Position numbers and translations under genes: made by a program. Shown here piece after piece: positions 20,501 through 28,680 of a stretch of 64,000 nucleotides of DNA. Location: assembly GCF_026262505.1 (NCBI RefSeq), contig NC_067206.1, forward strand, positions 7,840,879 to 7,904,878, in the 5' to 3' direction. The DNA comes from Trichomonas vaginalis G3. Taxonomy: Eukaryota; Parabasalia; Trichomonadida; Trichomonadidae. The stretch's first letter is position 1, and each line of letters begins with the position of its first letter. Below the pieces are notes generated by a model. It was not told the DNA's origin. It made no database searches and saw only the letters and a list, made by a program, of their open reading frames with translations.

Positions 20501-23500
20501 AAACCGAAGCTGAAAAAATCAAAGTCCAACTTGATGAAAAAACAGCAATTATCAATAAAGACAAGAGTTCCGCACAAGCAGAACTTGATGCAATTGCTCC
20601 TCTTATCGCAGAAGCAGCCAATTCCGTCCAGAACATCAAGAAATCCAATTTAGATGAAATAAGAAGATTCAAACAACCTCCGGATGTTGTCAAAAATACT
20701 TTGGCGGCGGTTTTGACACTTTTAGGCAATAGAACGACAGATTGGTCTTCTATCCAGAAATCCATATCAGAATCAACATTCATCAAGTCTGTTGTTGATT
20801 TCAAAGTCGACGCAAGCCAAGCAACAGCCATAAAACGTGCAAAACAAATGATTTCTGCAACAGATTTAACTTATGAAAAAGCAGACAGAGCTTCTAAGGC
20901 TTGTGGACCTTTGTTCAAATGGTTGGATGCAAATCTTAGATATTTAGACATTGTCGAGCAGACAGAGCCATTAAGGAACAGAGTAAGTGCTTTGGAAGAA
21001 GAAGCAAACGAATTGCAAAAGAAACATGACGAAATGTCTCAAACAATTCGTTTACTCGAAAAATCTTTGAGAAGAATCACTTTGGAATACCAACAGTTAA
21101 CAAGCCAATGTGATACATATCGCAAAGAAGCAGAACAAGTACAAATCAAACTCGACAGAGCTCAGCATCTCTTGGAAAGTTTGACAAGTGAAACTCAAAG
21201 ATGGAATGAAAGAAATGTCACTTTTCAGAGTGATTTTGACAACTTAATTGGTCATTCTATATTATCATCTGCATTTGTTTCTTATTGTGGATACTTAGAC
21301 CAACAGCATAGAATTGATTCCATGTATAGATGGATGTCCATTTTGTCTGAAAACGGAATTAAATACAACGAAGAATTTAATTTCGTCAATTTCATGGCAA
21401 ATCCAAATAAATTGATCGAATGGAGTAAAAAAGAACTTCCTCAAGATGACCTTTGTATTCAAAATGCTATTGTTCTTGATAGCCAATCAACAAGAATTCC
21501 TTTCATTGTTGATCCAGCCGGACAAGCAACACAATTCATTTTGAACACATTCGACAAAATCATCAAAACAAGTTTTGTCGATTCCAAGTTCCCGAAGCAT
21601 TTGGAAAGTTGTTTGAGATTCGGAACAACACTTTTAATTGAAGATGGCGAACAAATGGATCAATTAATTCTTCCTGTTTTATCTCATGAATTCAGAAAAG
21701 TTGGAGGAAGAATATTAATGGATTTGAAGAGAAATGAAATTGATATCTCTTCATCTTTCAAATTGTTCATTGTAACAAGAGATACAGATTTCAATCCAAA
21801 TCCTTCAATTGCTTCACTCACAAATTTGATCAATTTCTCGGTCACTTCACTTTCATTAAAAGCTCAATGCTTGACAAGATTATTGCAAGTCAAGTTGCCA
21901 GACATAGAGAGCAGGAGACAGGAATTGCATCAATCATTAAGTACAATGCAAGTTTCTCTTTCTAAACTCGAAAACGACATGTTAGATGTCTTCAGTAAAA
22001 CGAAAGGAGAAATTTTGGAAGATGATAATTTGTTGCATTTACTTGAAGACATCAAAAACGAGTCGATTTCTATCGAGCAGAAAGCGAACGAGACAAGAAA
22101 GACACTCCAGGAGATAGGAAAGACTTCAGAACAATTCTCTCCTGTTGCTGAAGTTGCTACTTCTCTTTATTTGGCTTTGAGAGATATGTGTTCAGTTCAC
22201 TTTTTGTATCAGTTCTCTCTTAATTTCTTCTGGAGAGTTTTCGATAAAGTTATTGACTCAAACATTCCTCCAGAGCTATTGATAGACCAAATGACCAAAG
22301 AACTGTTCATCCAAGTGTCCTATTCTTTGTTGAACAGACACGTAACTGTTTTCGGTTTCAGATTCAGCCAAATTTTGTTGGAACACAAAGGAATCAATGT
22401 CGATGACAGTCTATATAACATCGCATTGAGAGGAACAAACGTCGGAGGCAAGGAACCATCATTCCTCAGCTCAATTAACGATCCAATCTTTACGAAATGG
22501 CTCGCGAAAGATTCCCCAGAAACAGAAATTCCTCAAGAAGTTTTGTCAGTTTTGGGAACTTCAGATCACAAAGCGGTCACTTCACTTAAAGTATTAGCCA
22601 TCATCAGGAGACAGAGGCAAGACAGAATTGTTGCTGCCTGCAACATGTTCATCAGGAATGCCTTTGATTACGATATTTTGGACACTCCTCCTCTCGATAT
22701 TTCTCAAACCGCCAAAAATTTACCACCAACAACTCCTCTTCTTTTAGTTTCTGCCGCCGGACACGATCCATCAGAGAAAGTTGAAGCGGAAGCAGCTAAA
22801 GAAACAGGTCAAAAGGTTGTGAGTGTTGCTGTTGGCGCTCCTGATACTTATTCAAACATCGAAAAAGCTGTTCAACAAGCAGCAGCAAAAGGAAACTGGG
22901 TGATTGTAAAGAACGTACATTTGGCTCCATTTTGGGTTCGAACATTTGTAAAGAATGTTCAACAAATGAACCCATCAAATGGTTTCAGACTCTTCATGAC
23001 TTCAGAAATCAATCCAAAAGTTGGAAGTAACACGTTTAGAGCTTGTAGAGTCATTGTTTTCGAACCAGCAACAGGAATAAGGGCAAATCTAAAGAGATTG
23101 TCCAATTTCCAGTGGCCGGAATCACCTCACAAACAATTAGTTATTAATTTCTTGTGGTTGCATGCTGTTATTGTTGAAAGACTGAGATTTGCTCCACTTG
23201 GATGGTCAAAGATTTACGAATTTAACACTTCTGACTTGAATTTTGCAACTCAAGTTGGTTTCAGATGGCTTTCTAAGACAGAAACAATTCCTTGGGAGTC
23301 ATTGAAGTTCTTAGTTTCCATGTGCGCTTATGGCGGAAGAGTTGATGTTTCTTCTGACTCAAGAAGTCTTCAAAATTTGGCCAATTTGATTTTGAAAGAT
23401 GGTGCAGAAATATATGGAAATCCAACGTGTAAATCACAAGAAGAATTCAAGAATTGGGTTGATTCATTACCTGCTGATGAATCTCCGGAAGTTTTATATC

Positions 23501-24405
23501 TTCCTCGCGCTTCAGGAAAATTCTTATTTGTTCAACTCGGAAACGAAACAATTCAGTCAATTTTGAGCGCTATGGCTGGCCAAGTTTCAAGGAGCATGAA
23601 AGAGAAACAATCATTGTTTATCAAAGCATTACTTGACCAATTGAAAGAGAAACTCGAATCATCTCCATTATCAGATTCGAGTCAACTTTCAAACCAAGAT
23701 AATTTGATTGCAACAGCAATTTCCGATGAAATCAATTTCCTCAAAGAAACAAGAGAACAAATATTATCCGATGTAAACGAGATAATTGAGACATTACAGA
23801 ATGGAGACTGCTTAACACAGAAACACCAGAAGATCATAGAAACATTGAACAGAGGAGATATTCCTCAAGAATGGAATCCACATCAATTCAAATGCCTCGA
23901 TTTCGGAACATGGATTGATGATTTCATCGCAAGAATTAATCAGCTCAATCTATGCGCAAGTGATAAGAATATGTGCAAGAATAAGTTAAGAGCTGGATTG
24001 TTCAAATCCCCAGAGACATTAGTTGCTGCTGCAAAACAAACAGCTTCGAGAGTTAATAAGTGGCCGATTGAGAAAATGGTCATGAAACTCGTTGTCCAGC
24101 CAAAGAAGATGAATCCATCATATGATATCTGCTTCATTGGATTGTCATTACTATCTGCTTCATGGGGAGATGGATGTTTGTCTGCTGCAGATGAAGTAGT
24201 AAACAAATTGCCACCAACAGTTGTAACTTGGGAACTCGAGAATGAAAGAGAGAAAATGACAAATCCTATAACAGTTCCTTTCTTCATGACACAGAGCAAG
24301 AAGAGAATTCTTTTCGAGGCAGAGTTAGAAGCAGATCAAAGCCACTCACAGAGCCGGTGGGCTGTTAGAAATCCATCAATTGTTGTCCAAAAGGATGGAC
24401 TTTAA
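11581..24405 (+). CDS. Cytoplasmic dynein heavy chain (4274 aa)
   Basis: Minus-end-directed microtubule motor, complete in one uninterrupted frame. The N-terminal ~1650 residues form the tail and linker. AAA1 has Walker A GPAGTGKT at 1723-1730 and a CGSWGCFDEFNRLDEQMLS block typical of dynein-1. AAA2 has GPSGTGKT at 2009-2016. AAA3 has GHSGIGKR at 2353-2360 and AAA4 has GLSGTGKI at 2685-2692; both lack the usual final Ser/Thr. The stalk coiled coil runs from about 2906 to 3220 with the microtubule-binding tip near 3020-3130, followed by AAA5, AAA6 and a C-terminal domain. AAA4 (RIHREYTINDLDQDLRRVL) matches cytoplasmic rather than axonemal dyneins. It is slightly shorter than animal DYNC1H1 (about 4,650 aa). 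Dynein identity is very sure, the cytoplasmic class fairly sure. Confidence 0.95.
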   Translation: MSLLLPQELIEHLAPTVCQLFKIDKNQVITELKDFSPILEKFITDPAKQYILIQQTDHLVVVHALENTGGPVLFCNKSSEKLYKSNYLATLTVLPISSEALLSVMHSIVGRLFLPLLQNSTNDEDSLQVDLYNNLSVSNISMNRCRSNTKFPEPVLDIEEKYFQIGDSNQLTPEQESLILTSIENWELNVDSILRDSQNQTFDNIQEELSFWPLISSRIEQIIQQSEKLSNSTLPDFIKNHRKKFPSNLIKIKTEANGLYEIIYPFSVCLSEFEYNIFDNITDLDQLNEVIVRSTEFLSDRILGESLFDFRSLQLFSLLNKEIMKNLLKVISKSDLLRKNIDDFQLIAMNTHEIIKIWNEQNKIIIDKLNSSKYMHELKEENMDLENKGKSITRFMKQLKDSKEHYHNFLDTLNKHPEVATNDMKLKLQSAFEKLSDNITFELTKEGIHKRNVVIYEYNQAVESVESQVAQVISTMISNIKDLFEMQEIFVQYKELIRQPTIQSYLRKNQFDFVSLIEGQIDILKKDLINISKQNIYTYLYQKGTTTDGARLIIIKRIEARLNRFKQMLVDVVGDNWENANICQTLSINVHKIESDIAKENDSSKFITMFHNKPETLNQSLFTIEKRNGKPSLSCKYSQTIANTLNTYRTAKQLGLSFDQAAAENIEVMLKNYNKYIQLNEAIIMWNSIIEVIDQDTIAFSADYLSEIYNYLESGWKKQWNAPDLDDFIKGFAQSVVVFKTNLAKYRRINESIDSFIKKISQSEDSQQIKEYLGEILALVDQLFTSTKFQNRDLYCENIRKQISELLKVKIEKTFTIWDEKLANNQMLPNVESIVIKLSLSSSNQITFSPHYDQIHPILNRMFTETMNNFIPQIDFLTFDDIVQTKPVDIIYNHLEKLSSTVSKAVNQWRNFQFFFSNEPGMINYENSIQNWTTFLSNLVSVYQNVKKMNPKENFGVVAIDSTKLQPLIVERLAEWHKEIAKNLRKHAREIIKDISMEIKGSKDVIENSKTSNAKEIAQFLRKFKDAGKNLAEYQALIPYLDETTKYCRIEEYQPFKTNFLDFIALYNKRKDEIDTNRQSICATVDSETDTMKNNVKVLQMQWEKVRPIKGSIVPEKALKGLSTFETAFSKLKSQWEELSAARESIGLQVVVPAELDGMIGDLKEIKNVWNNLATIYGKLQSLFAVSFSTFVPQEFKSKIIGLNEKMQAMEQNVKNYEPWEYYQDNLKKILKIYPILEGLKSPAIITRHWSLIGQKFNKTIDIEKITLQEIYDFDLEKNQEFIAEITRNAQGEFSLHQYLEKLNTSWNTLEFEFSNYNENIQIIKSWDVIMSTISDHLNFLGTMQTSPFFNVFREQATSWTTKLNQLQVSLDDWLDVQRRFIYLEGVFNSSDIRQILAKATTSFKRNEKEFIKLTKQAQQLKIVIQILTIPNIDVTLQTLNDNFLQLQKELSDYLEKQRSYFPRFFFIGDEDLLEIIGKSSQINEIQKHFSKMFEGLHQVKTENKQITQISCNEGETVDLLTPVSIENAVYKMLLDLENEMKISLSSQLFNSLQIFKDIWKNNMNIENLKSFIESNPAQIVLLCFCIVTTMITEEKIQQNENKSIAEEIIKFISLLSQLVFTDLSNIARHTVQQIITEAVHQRNLSRKLSEVKSTDDFNWTRYLRFYATNNSQVEAKIGDASFLYGFEYLGMCPFLVRTPLTDKVYLTLAQALHAKLGGSPFGPAGTGKTETVKNMGHHLGRHVLVFNCDETFDFKAMGRIFVGLCQCGSWGCFDEFNRLDEQMLSAVSQQIQTIQVGLKSGLSTIEILGKQTTIKENIGIFITMNPGYAGRVELPDNLKQLFRTMAMNKPDTELITEVLLFSQGFSSAEVLAPKFVTLFQMAKEALTNQTHYDFGLRAMKYVLANAGQLIRINNTNNLSQEIESKLLISSIVNTLYPKLLTQDLIKLKQLINDVFPGVTPEDINQELLINSLKEESEKMGWICSDVWLNKIIQLYYIQQINHGFMLVGPSGTGKTSARTVLLKVLSLLENKESECYVINPKSVSKETLFGTLDSVTREWTDGVFTRILRTIVNDQRGEMSKRHWIVFDGDVDPEWVENLNSVLDDNKLLTLPNGERISLPPNVRVVFEVANLNFATPATVSRCGIVFFSQNTLTNNKIIHYYISQLQKDVIIKQDHILHSEFMDIAIPDMLNLQNEFTNIVKPLISQTISVCEQFYQKYQTKSVMEIPLSSLISTFFSLIKSAFVLCFRQSNNDVLLQQSVIYSAFWAFALPFTNEIRKDLDNLLHNQFSGYCPRGSLLTNYLSFETRDFVSVESQNLPKILEDFVPTSQNEVEKQVINLSFIGGRPLVLTGHSGIGKRSIYKSALQNYADIETINVNLSNVSSIDFLLRTFEQFCVYIKTSSSIKMKPKKSNTFLVFICNDMNLPNLDKYGTQRVVEFLRQILESNGFWHPIKREWIQLELISLVGVCCLPTEYGRVKLSERFLRHAAVFYINHPSKEETQTIISNLIDSKEVPEKESTSKTICEFYFDYKDHFRASEIIHYNVNMRDIISWLNSYIYAFNNNAMIDPSHVLYYEGLRIFSDRLEKSDEKETVKQLLQSTIIKNFSSTNNDLFDKDVVYTRLMDGHYKPFSKEEILEKLVKKMKEFCDENSSNEMIYFGEAIDEFVRIERRLLEPGGHQLLVGLSGTGKISMTNFVSWCFELPVFRLRIHREYTINDLDQDLRRVLKKCLETSVCLIVKDTDLILPIFTERLNVLLTESSIPGLYQGDELQSLIASVKDVARINGQMVENDDDVYNYFVDKVRNNLHIIFTSNSSKIDMNLKSIQFPSLFATCNINWIGAWSNDSLKYFANKIIKQNELKTDENIIETLIKIHQDSVDISSSLQNTNYVSPRYFFEFIEQYCKIYKEKSKNIQTDKEHLSKGLQKLKETQSEVKRMGVELEKKKVILKESEVKAEQKLEEIIKDKETTKQKQTEAEKIKVQLDEKTAIINKDKSSAQAELDAIAPLIAEAANSVQNIKKSNLDEIRRFKQPPDVVKNTLAAVLTLLGNRTTDWSSIQKSISESTFIKSVVDFKVDASQATAIKRAKQMISATDLTYEKADRASKACGPLFKWLDANLRYLDIVEQTEPLRNRVSALEEEANELQKKHDEMSQTIRLLEKSLRRITLEYQQLTSQCDTYRKEAEQVQIKLDRAQHLLESLTSETQRWNERNVTFQSDFDNLIGHSILSSAFVSYCGYLDQQHRIDSMYRWMSILSENGIKYNEEFNFVNFMANPNKLIEWSKKELPQDDLCIQNAIVLDSQSTRIPFIVDPAGQATQFILNTFDKIIKTSFVDSKFPKHLESCLRFGTTLLIEDGEQMDQLILPVLSHEFRKVGGRILMDLKRNEIDISSSFKLFIVTRDTDFNPNPSIASLTNLINFSVTSLSLKAQCLTRLLQVKLPDIESRRQELHQSLSTMQVSLSKLENDMLDVFSKTKGEILEDDNLLHLLEDIKNESISIEQKANETRKTLQEIGKTSEQFSPVAEVATSLYLALRDMCSVHFLYQFSLNFFWRVFDKVIDSNIPPELLIDQMTKELFIQVSYSLLNRHVTVFGFRFSQILLEHKGINVDDSLYNIALRGTNVGGKEPSFLSSINDPIFTKWLAKDSPETEIPQEVLSVLGTSDHKAVTSLKVLAIIRRQRQDRIVAACNMFIRNAFDYDILDTPPLDISQTAKNLPPTTPLLLVSAAGHDPSEKVEAEAAKETGQKVVSVAVGAPDTYSNIEKAVQQAAAKGNWVIVKNVHLAPFWVRTFVKNVQQMNPSNGFRLFMTSEINPKVGSNTFRACRVIVFEPATGIRANLKRLSNFQWPESPHKQLVINFLWLHAVIVERLRFAPLGWSKIYEFNTSDLNFATQVGFRWLSKTETIPWESLKFLVSMCAYGGRVDVSSDSRSLQNLANLILKDGAEIYGNPTCKSQEEFKNWVDSLPADESPEVLYLPRASGKFLFVQLGNETIQSILSAMAGQVSRSMKEKQSLFIKALLDQLKEKLESSPLSDSSQLSNQDNLIATAISDEINFLKETREQILSDVNEIIETLQNGDCLTQKHQKIIETLNRGDIPQEWNPHQFKCLDFGTWIDDFIARINQLNLCASDKNMCKNKLRAGLFKSPETLVAAAKQTASRVNKWPIEKMVMKLVVQPKKMNPSYDICFIGLSLLSASWGDGCLSAADEVVNKLPPTVVTWELENEREKMTNPITVPFFMTQSKKRILFEAELEADQSHSQSRWAVRNPSIVVQKDGL

Positions 24406-24474
24406 ATTTATATATTTTGTTATTTTTCTTTTAATATAAATCATTTATTTAAATAAGGAATCATTTTAAAATCT

Positions 24475-24789
24475 TGGAGCTACAAATTATGCTAGAAAAG
24501 TTTGCCCATATTGTCTCTTAAATTAACATCTGCACCATGTAATGTTAAAATTTTAATTGTTTTATTCAAAGGATTTTGAATAGCTTTATGAATGGCGGCT
24601 TGTATTAAACCTTTTTTTTGTGCTAATTTTTATACCGTGGAAAATTAGAAGCTCGGCCATTTTTTCGTTTAAATTATTAATTGTTCTTTCATGATTAATA
24701 GATTTTATATTGACATCTGCATCACTTTTAATTAGAAATTCTACCATTTCTTTTTCCATAGAGCGTCTAGCAAGATGGATAGCAGTCAT
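24475..24789 (-). pseudogene. Decayed ankyrin-repeat gene fragment
   Basis: The minus strand encodes ankyrin pieces: MTAIHLARRSMEKEMVEFLIKSDADVN in one frame (24586-24789) and AAIHKAIQNP...LHGADVN in another (about 24480-24605). The frame changes around an A/T run near 24606. Only about three repeats remain, with no promoter or N-terminal domain. It looks like a remnant of the large trichomonad ankyrin family, downstream of and convergent with dynein. Confidence 0.7.
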
Positions 24790-24880
24790 GCTATACTTAT
24801 ACTGTCAGGAAGTGGTAATTGCATACTTAATTTCAAATATAAATTCAAAAATTAGGATAATAAACTAAATACATAACAAT

Positions 24881-25792
24881 TTATTTAACACTTGATTTCG
24901 ATTGTTTTGCAGGAGTTATATTCTTAAAGACATCAGGTATAGGCTGATGATTTTCTTCAAGATAAGCTAAAAATCGGGGTACACCTTCGCATTGCTTCAA
25001 TCTATCCTGAGTTTCATCAAATTTTGGTTTCAGTTTCTGATGAGCCTCATTAATTGCTGTAGGTTCTTTACTAATAGTTGATATACTGTCAACAAAATTT
25101 TTAAGCTTTCTTTTACCGGGTGTAATGATTTCATCCTTTGCCTGCTCACTTTCTTTTGGAATTGAAGCAAAACTAAATGCTTTGATTCCTAAAGATTCTT
25201 CTGCTTGTTGTTGTTCACGAGCTTTTGTAAGATTTTCCATGATAATTTTCTTCGCATCTTCTTGTGCAAGCTCTCTTGAGCTTGCTTCTGATTTGCTATC
25301 GCCTTCTTCTTTATCATCATCAAAATCATCAAATATATTATTTGAATTACCTTGATCTCTGCCAGACATTAAGTCTTCATCATCTGTAGCAGGGCCTTTT
25401 GGAGAAGAAGTCTGTAAAATATTATTTGAAATGCTTTTTGAAAGCAAAAGTGGGGGTGTTGTAACTTTTCTCGATCTTTGTGAGGTTGGAGCAGTATCAA
25501 TATCACGTTCATAATCATTTTCCATATTGACAGATTGAAGTAATGTTTTAATATCATCTTCGTTCATTTCTACATTAGCATTTCCGAGGAAAGCTAAATC
25601 ACCTGCACCAAGATTTTCAAAAGTTTCTTGATTTTTGTATTTTTTTCCTTTGTGAGGAATTCTAACTTTGTGAATTCTTGTTGGTTCGATAAAAACCCAA
25701 GGGAGACCAAAGTTTTTTAGTTGAGCCCAGTTCCTTTGCTCAGCTTGTAATACGCTAAGCGGCTTCCCAGGACGAGTGGGCTCTCGGTACAT
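24881..25792 (-). CDS. Unrecognised acidic, largely disordered protein (303 aa)
   Basis: Start chosen at 25792 (MYREPTRPGKPLS), because an Inr-like TTCAATTTCA lies immediately before it; a 24-residue in-frame upstream extension to 25864 is possible. Residues 1-70 look folded and rich in aromatic and basic residues (WAQLKNFGLPWVFIEP, KVRIPHKGKKY). The middle is Ser/Asp/Glu-rich and disordered (IFDDFDDDKEEGD), with a helical segment (ELAQEDAKKIIMENLTKAREQQQ). The C-terminus has CEGVPRFLAYLEENHQPIPDVF. No family is recognised. Codon use and length suggest a real host gene. Confidence 0.6.
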   Translation of the reverse strand: MYREPTRPGKPLSVLQAEQRNWAQLKNFGLPWVFIEPTRIHKVRIPHKGKKYKNQETFENLGAGDLAFLGNANVEMNEDDIKTLLQSVNMENDYERDIDTAPTSQRSRKVTTPPLLLSKSISNNILQTSSPKGPATDDEDLMSGRDQGNSNNIFDDFDDDKEEGDSKSEASSRELAQEDAKKIIMENLTKAREQQQAEESLGIKAFSFASIPKESEQAKDEIITPGKRKLKNFVDSISTISKEPTAINEAHQKLKPKFDETQDRLKQCEGVPRFLAYLEENHQPIPDVFKNITPAKQSKSSVK

Positions 25793-26097
25793 TGAAATTG
25801 AATTTTCGTAAACTTCACAAAAATTGAATAACGTGCATGCTAAAATTTTATATAAAAACATCATCTATTTAATTAGGATATGATTCCACGTATTATTTAA
25901 TACAAATTTTGTTTGTTTTTGGCAAAAATTTGTTCTGATCCAAGGATTTTCTGTTACAGTTGATATAACTGCAATATCGATCATAAATTTCAATGTAACA
26001 TTACTACTATTGCTTATTTCATGAGTCAAATGATTAATCGATGATAAAAAATAGAAAATTTATTAATTATTCCGTGTAAATGACATTCAGTATTTTT

Positions 26098-26387
26098 ATG
26101 GGAAAAGAATATTCCTTTGAAGCTACCATAGAGAAGGTTGAAAAATGGATGGAGCCTATGTTCGTGTGCCTTATAACATTAAGGAAATGTTTGGAAAAGG
26201 CCGCCTAAAAGTCAAAGCTTATTTTGAGGATGTTGAATATGAAGGGAGTATAGTTAACATGGGTGTTAAAAATGAAGACGGATCAATATGCTATATTTTA
26301 GGTATGAGGAAAGATATCAGGAAAAAACTTAATAAACAACCCGGTGATAAGGTCAATGTAAAATTCATGATTAGGGAAGATAAATAA
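26098..26387 (+). pseudogene. DUF1905-family small protein, possibly frameshifted
   Basis: The 80-aa frame from 26145 (MDGAYVRVPYNIKEMFGKG ... ILGMRKDIRKKLNKQPGD) matches the bacterial DUF1905 pattern: a V/P strand, FGKGR, then the RKAIGK-PGD signature. The expected N-terminal strand (YSFEATIEKVE) is present just upstream from ATG 26098 but in another frame. The two meet at a five-A run at 26141-26145, consistent with loss of one A, or with an assembly error. If translation begins at 26145, the protein lacks its first strand. The family is mainly bacterial, so lateral transfer is likely. The function of the family is unclear. Confidence 0.7.
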
Positions 26388-26520
26388 GCTAACTATTTCT
26401 TATGTGAATTGATAAAATTCTGTAAATTATGTATATCTATTTTAAACAATGTTTTTATTTATATTATATACTGCCATTTCTATTTCTTTAACTAATACAT
26501 TATCAGTCTGGTATTTGTGA

Positions 26521-26822
26521 TTGCATGATAAATTTGATAAATAAAAACATTTAATCAAAGTCAATTTTATTTTTCATATTCAAATGGACTGAGTGTTAAC
26601 ATTTAACATTTTTTGCTAATTGTCGTCAAAAATTAGGCGTAAAGCAAAAATTGATATTTCATATGGTTTTATGATAGATAAGCATTATATTCCCACTCAT
26701 TATATTCGTAAATTTTGAGGTTTATCCTTCGCTTTTAAGATCATTGAATTTGATTTTTATATAAAATAGTTATATATTAGAAAATAATATGAGTTTATGT
26801 GATATTATTTTTCAGAAGATTT
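26521..26822 (+). repeat. Direct repeat, copy B (302 bp)
   Basis: Nearly identical to 8901-9192 in the same orientation. It contains an extra GATAAATTT-type duplication near its start and one extra T. The flanks of the two copies are unrelated, so it behaves as a dispersed repeat or a boundary duplication. Confidence 0.85.
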
Positions 26823-28300
26823 TGTGTTCTTCTTCAAAATTTTATTTTTTTATTAAAAAGAATCTTTACAAAATATACATTTACTTTAATTAATATTTAA
26901 AAACGTGCTCTATCAAAAGTTCCAAAAATTGAAGTATTTGAATACCCTAGTCAAGCATCAAAAATCATTTGGAGTGAATTCTATTAAAAACACTCATCTT
27001 AATATAAGAAAGCTGGAAATGGGGCTGTGACCTTTCACAACTTTTTGCGAAACTATCTGCAGTACATCAGACACTAGCAATTGGATGTCACAACGAGTGT
27101 AACTGTGGTATCAGATAGCACTTGCAATGGCTATTATGAAGCCAGACCAATTCTTTCAAGTACCAGAAAGCCAAGAAAGAGGTCCAAACTGCAGATTACG
27201 GCTTCTTTCTTGGATACTTGAGTTCTCATTTTGCGAAGTTAGTATATTAATGATCTGGACCCTGCAAATATATGAACAAACCGTATCTAATTTGCTATCA
27301 TCTAAGCTGGTAAAATTTAGAGAAAGCTATTTACTGGTTGTATATTACAAATATACCTTGTAATAGAAAATATAAGTGTTTGTGATTTAAATTCGCTCAA
27401 TTAGCTCGAAAATTTGTTTTATATCCATGACAAACTAACACAATCCTATTTATGTGATTGCCAATCTGTTCCCAAAATATATCAGCATGAATATATATAT
27501 ATTGATATTATTTGCAATTTCATCATTAAATAGTCCTTTTTTCCATTTTTAATTTAGAAATAGTATATTTATATGATAGCGACACAAGATTTTAATTAAA
27601 AAATATATGTTATCGATCATCACACTCAAATTGAATTTCAAAAATTTTAGAATTTTTCAATTTCAATATTGAAAATATATTTCTTATATCATAGCGATTC
27701 ATGTTATAATAATATGGAGAAAAATATTGTATTAAATCTAAAATTTAAAATGAATGATTGGGCATTACATTAATCCAATTTATTGTTTATTTGTTAATCT
27801 AGTGGAAACAATTAATATTTTGGAGAAACAAAAATTTGAAATTTGAAATTTTGAAAAAAATGCATGAATCGGTAATTAAACATTGATTTGTTAATTTATT
27901 AGCCATGCTTTTGATGTTGGTCTTATTCTTAAGCCGATTTAAAGAATTAATTTTTCCAAATCGTGTTTGACATTAACACATATAGATATATCAGGAAAAA
28001 AGGTATCACTTATCAAGTTATTGGTTTTTATGTATCTCCTAACTTTGCCTCGTTCTGAATACAATTCTAGTTAACGAATTTTAAATAACTATATGAAGAA
28101 TACATCATTTTGGTTTTATTATTATTAAAATGATATATATTAGCTATGTATATGCTTGTAAGAATATTATTCCGTGAATTGGAAACAGAAAAAATAAATT
28201 TAGACAGAAAATGCATATCTTTAAAAAATAATATGAAATTTAGCTTTGATATTATTATCCGATAAAATATGCATGATAATTACTCCGCAAATAAAATTTA
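26823..28300. other. AT-rich host DNA without recognised genes
   Basis: An open frame of 78 codons at 27127-27363 has no recognisable domain and is likely chance. The stretch around 26990-27240 is less AT-biased and could be an old, decayed gene, but no family is recognised. The rest shows only A/T-rich simple sequence. Confidence 0.4.
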
Positions 28301-28680
28301 GGAAGCAAGTTGTGACGGTTGGGCGGTTTTCAATGGCCCACAAGGAAGGAAGTATCGTTTTATCAGGCAACAAGAGGTCTTGAAATGAGTAAAGGACTGA
28401 TCACCCTTGAAAGGTTCAAACTTGCTTGCGCGCCGCAGTCTTAAAAATGATATGTTTCACTTCTGGTCGAAAATTTCAACCTCTATGACAGTTGTTGGAT
28501 GAACAATTGTGTAGCGGGATGAAATCTGAGTGCGGCCTGGGGCTGCAGCATCAATCTTCCCGGCATCTTTACCGCAATCATCTCTTAGATTGCACACAAA
28601 GTTGCGAACGAGCAGCTTTTATGCGGTAAAGATGCCGGAAAGAGAGAGTCGATGTGAGGTTCTTTTCGAGGGCTCCTCGA
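28301..28680. other. GC-richer, hairpin-forming segment at the edge of array 1
   Basis: The base composition rises abruptly from the AT-rich flank. It contains a perfect 17-bp inverted repeat, CCGGCATCTTTACCGCA (starting near 28560) with its complement ending near 28637, and an AGCAAGTT/AACTTGCT pair (about 28303-28310 and 28427-28434). A perfect TTCGAGG-gct-CCTCGAA hairpin (28665-28681) abuts the first repeat unit. It may be the outer end of the foldback element or a structured RNA gene. No coding is supported. Confidence 0.4.

Noticed and set aside
27127-27363. 78-codon frame in host intergenic DNA
   Set aside because: No domain, no promoter-like context and composition like random AT-rich DNA.
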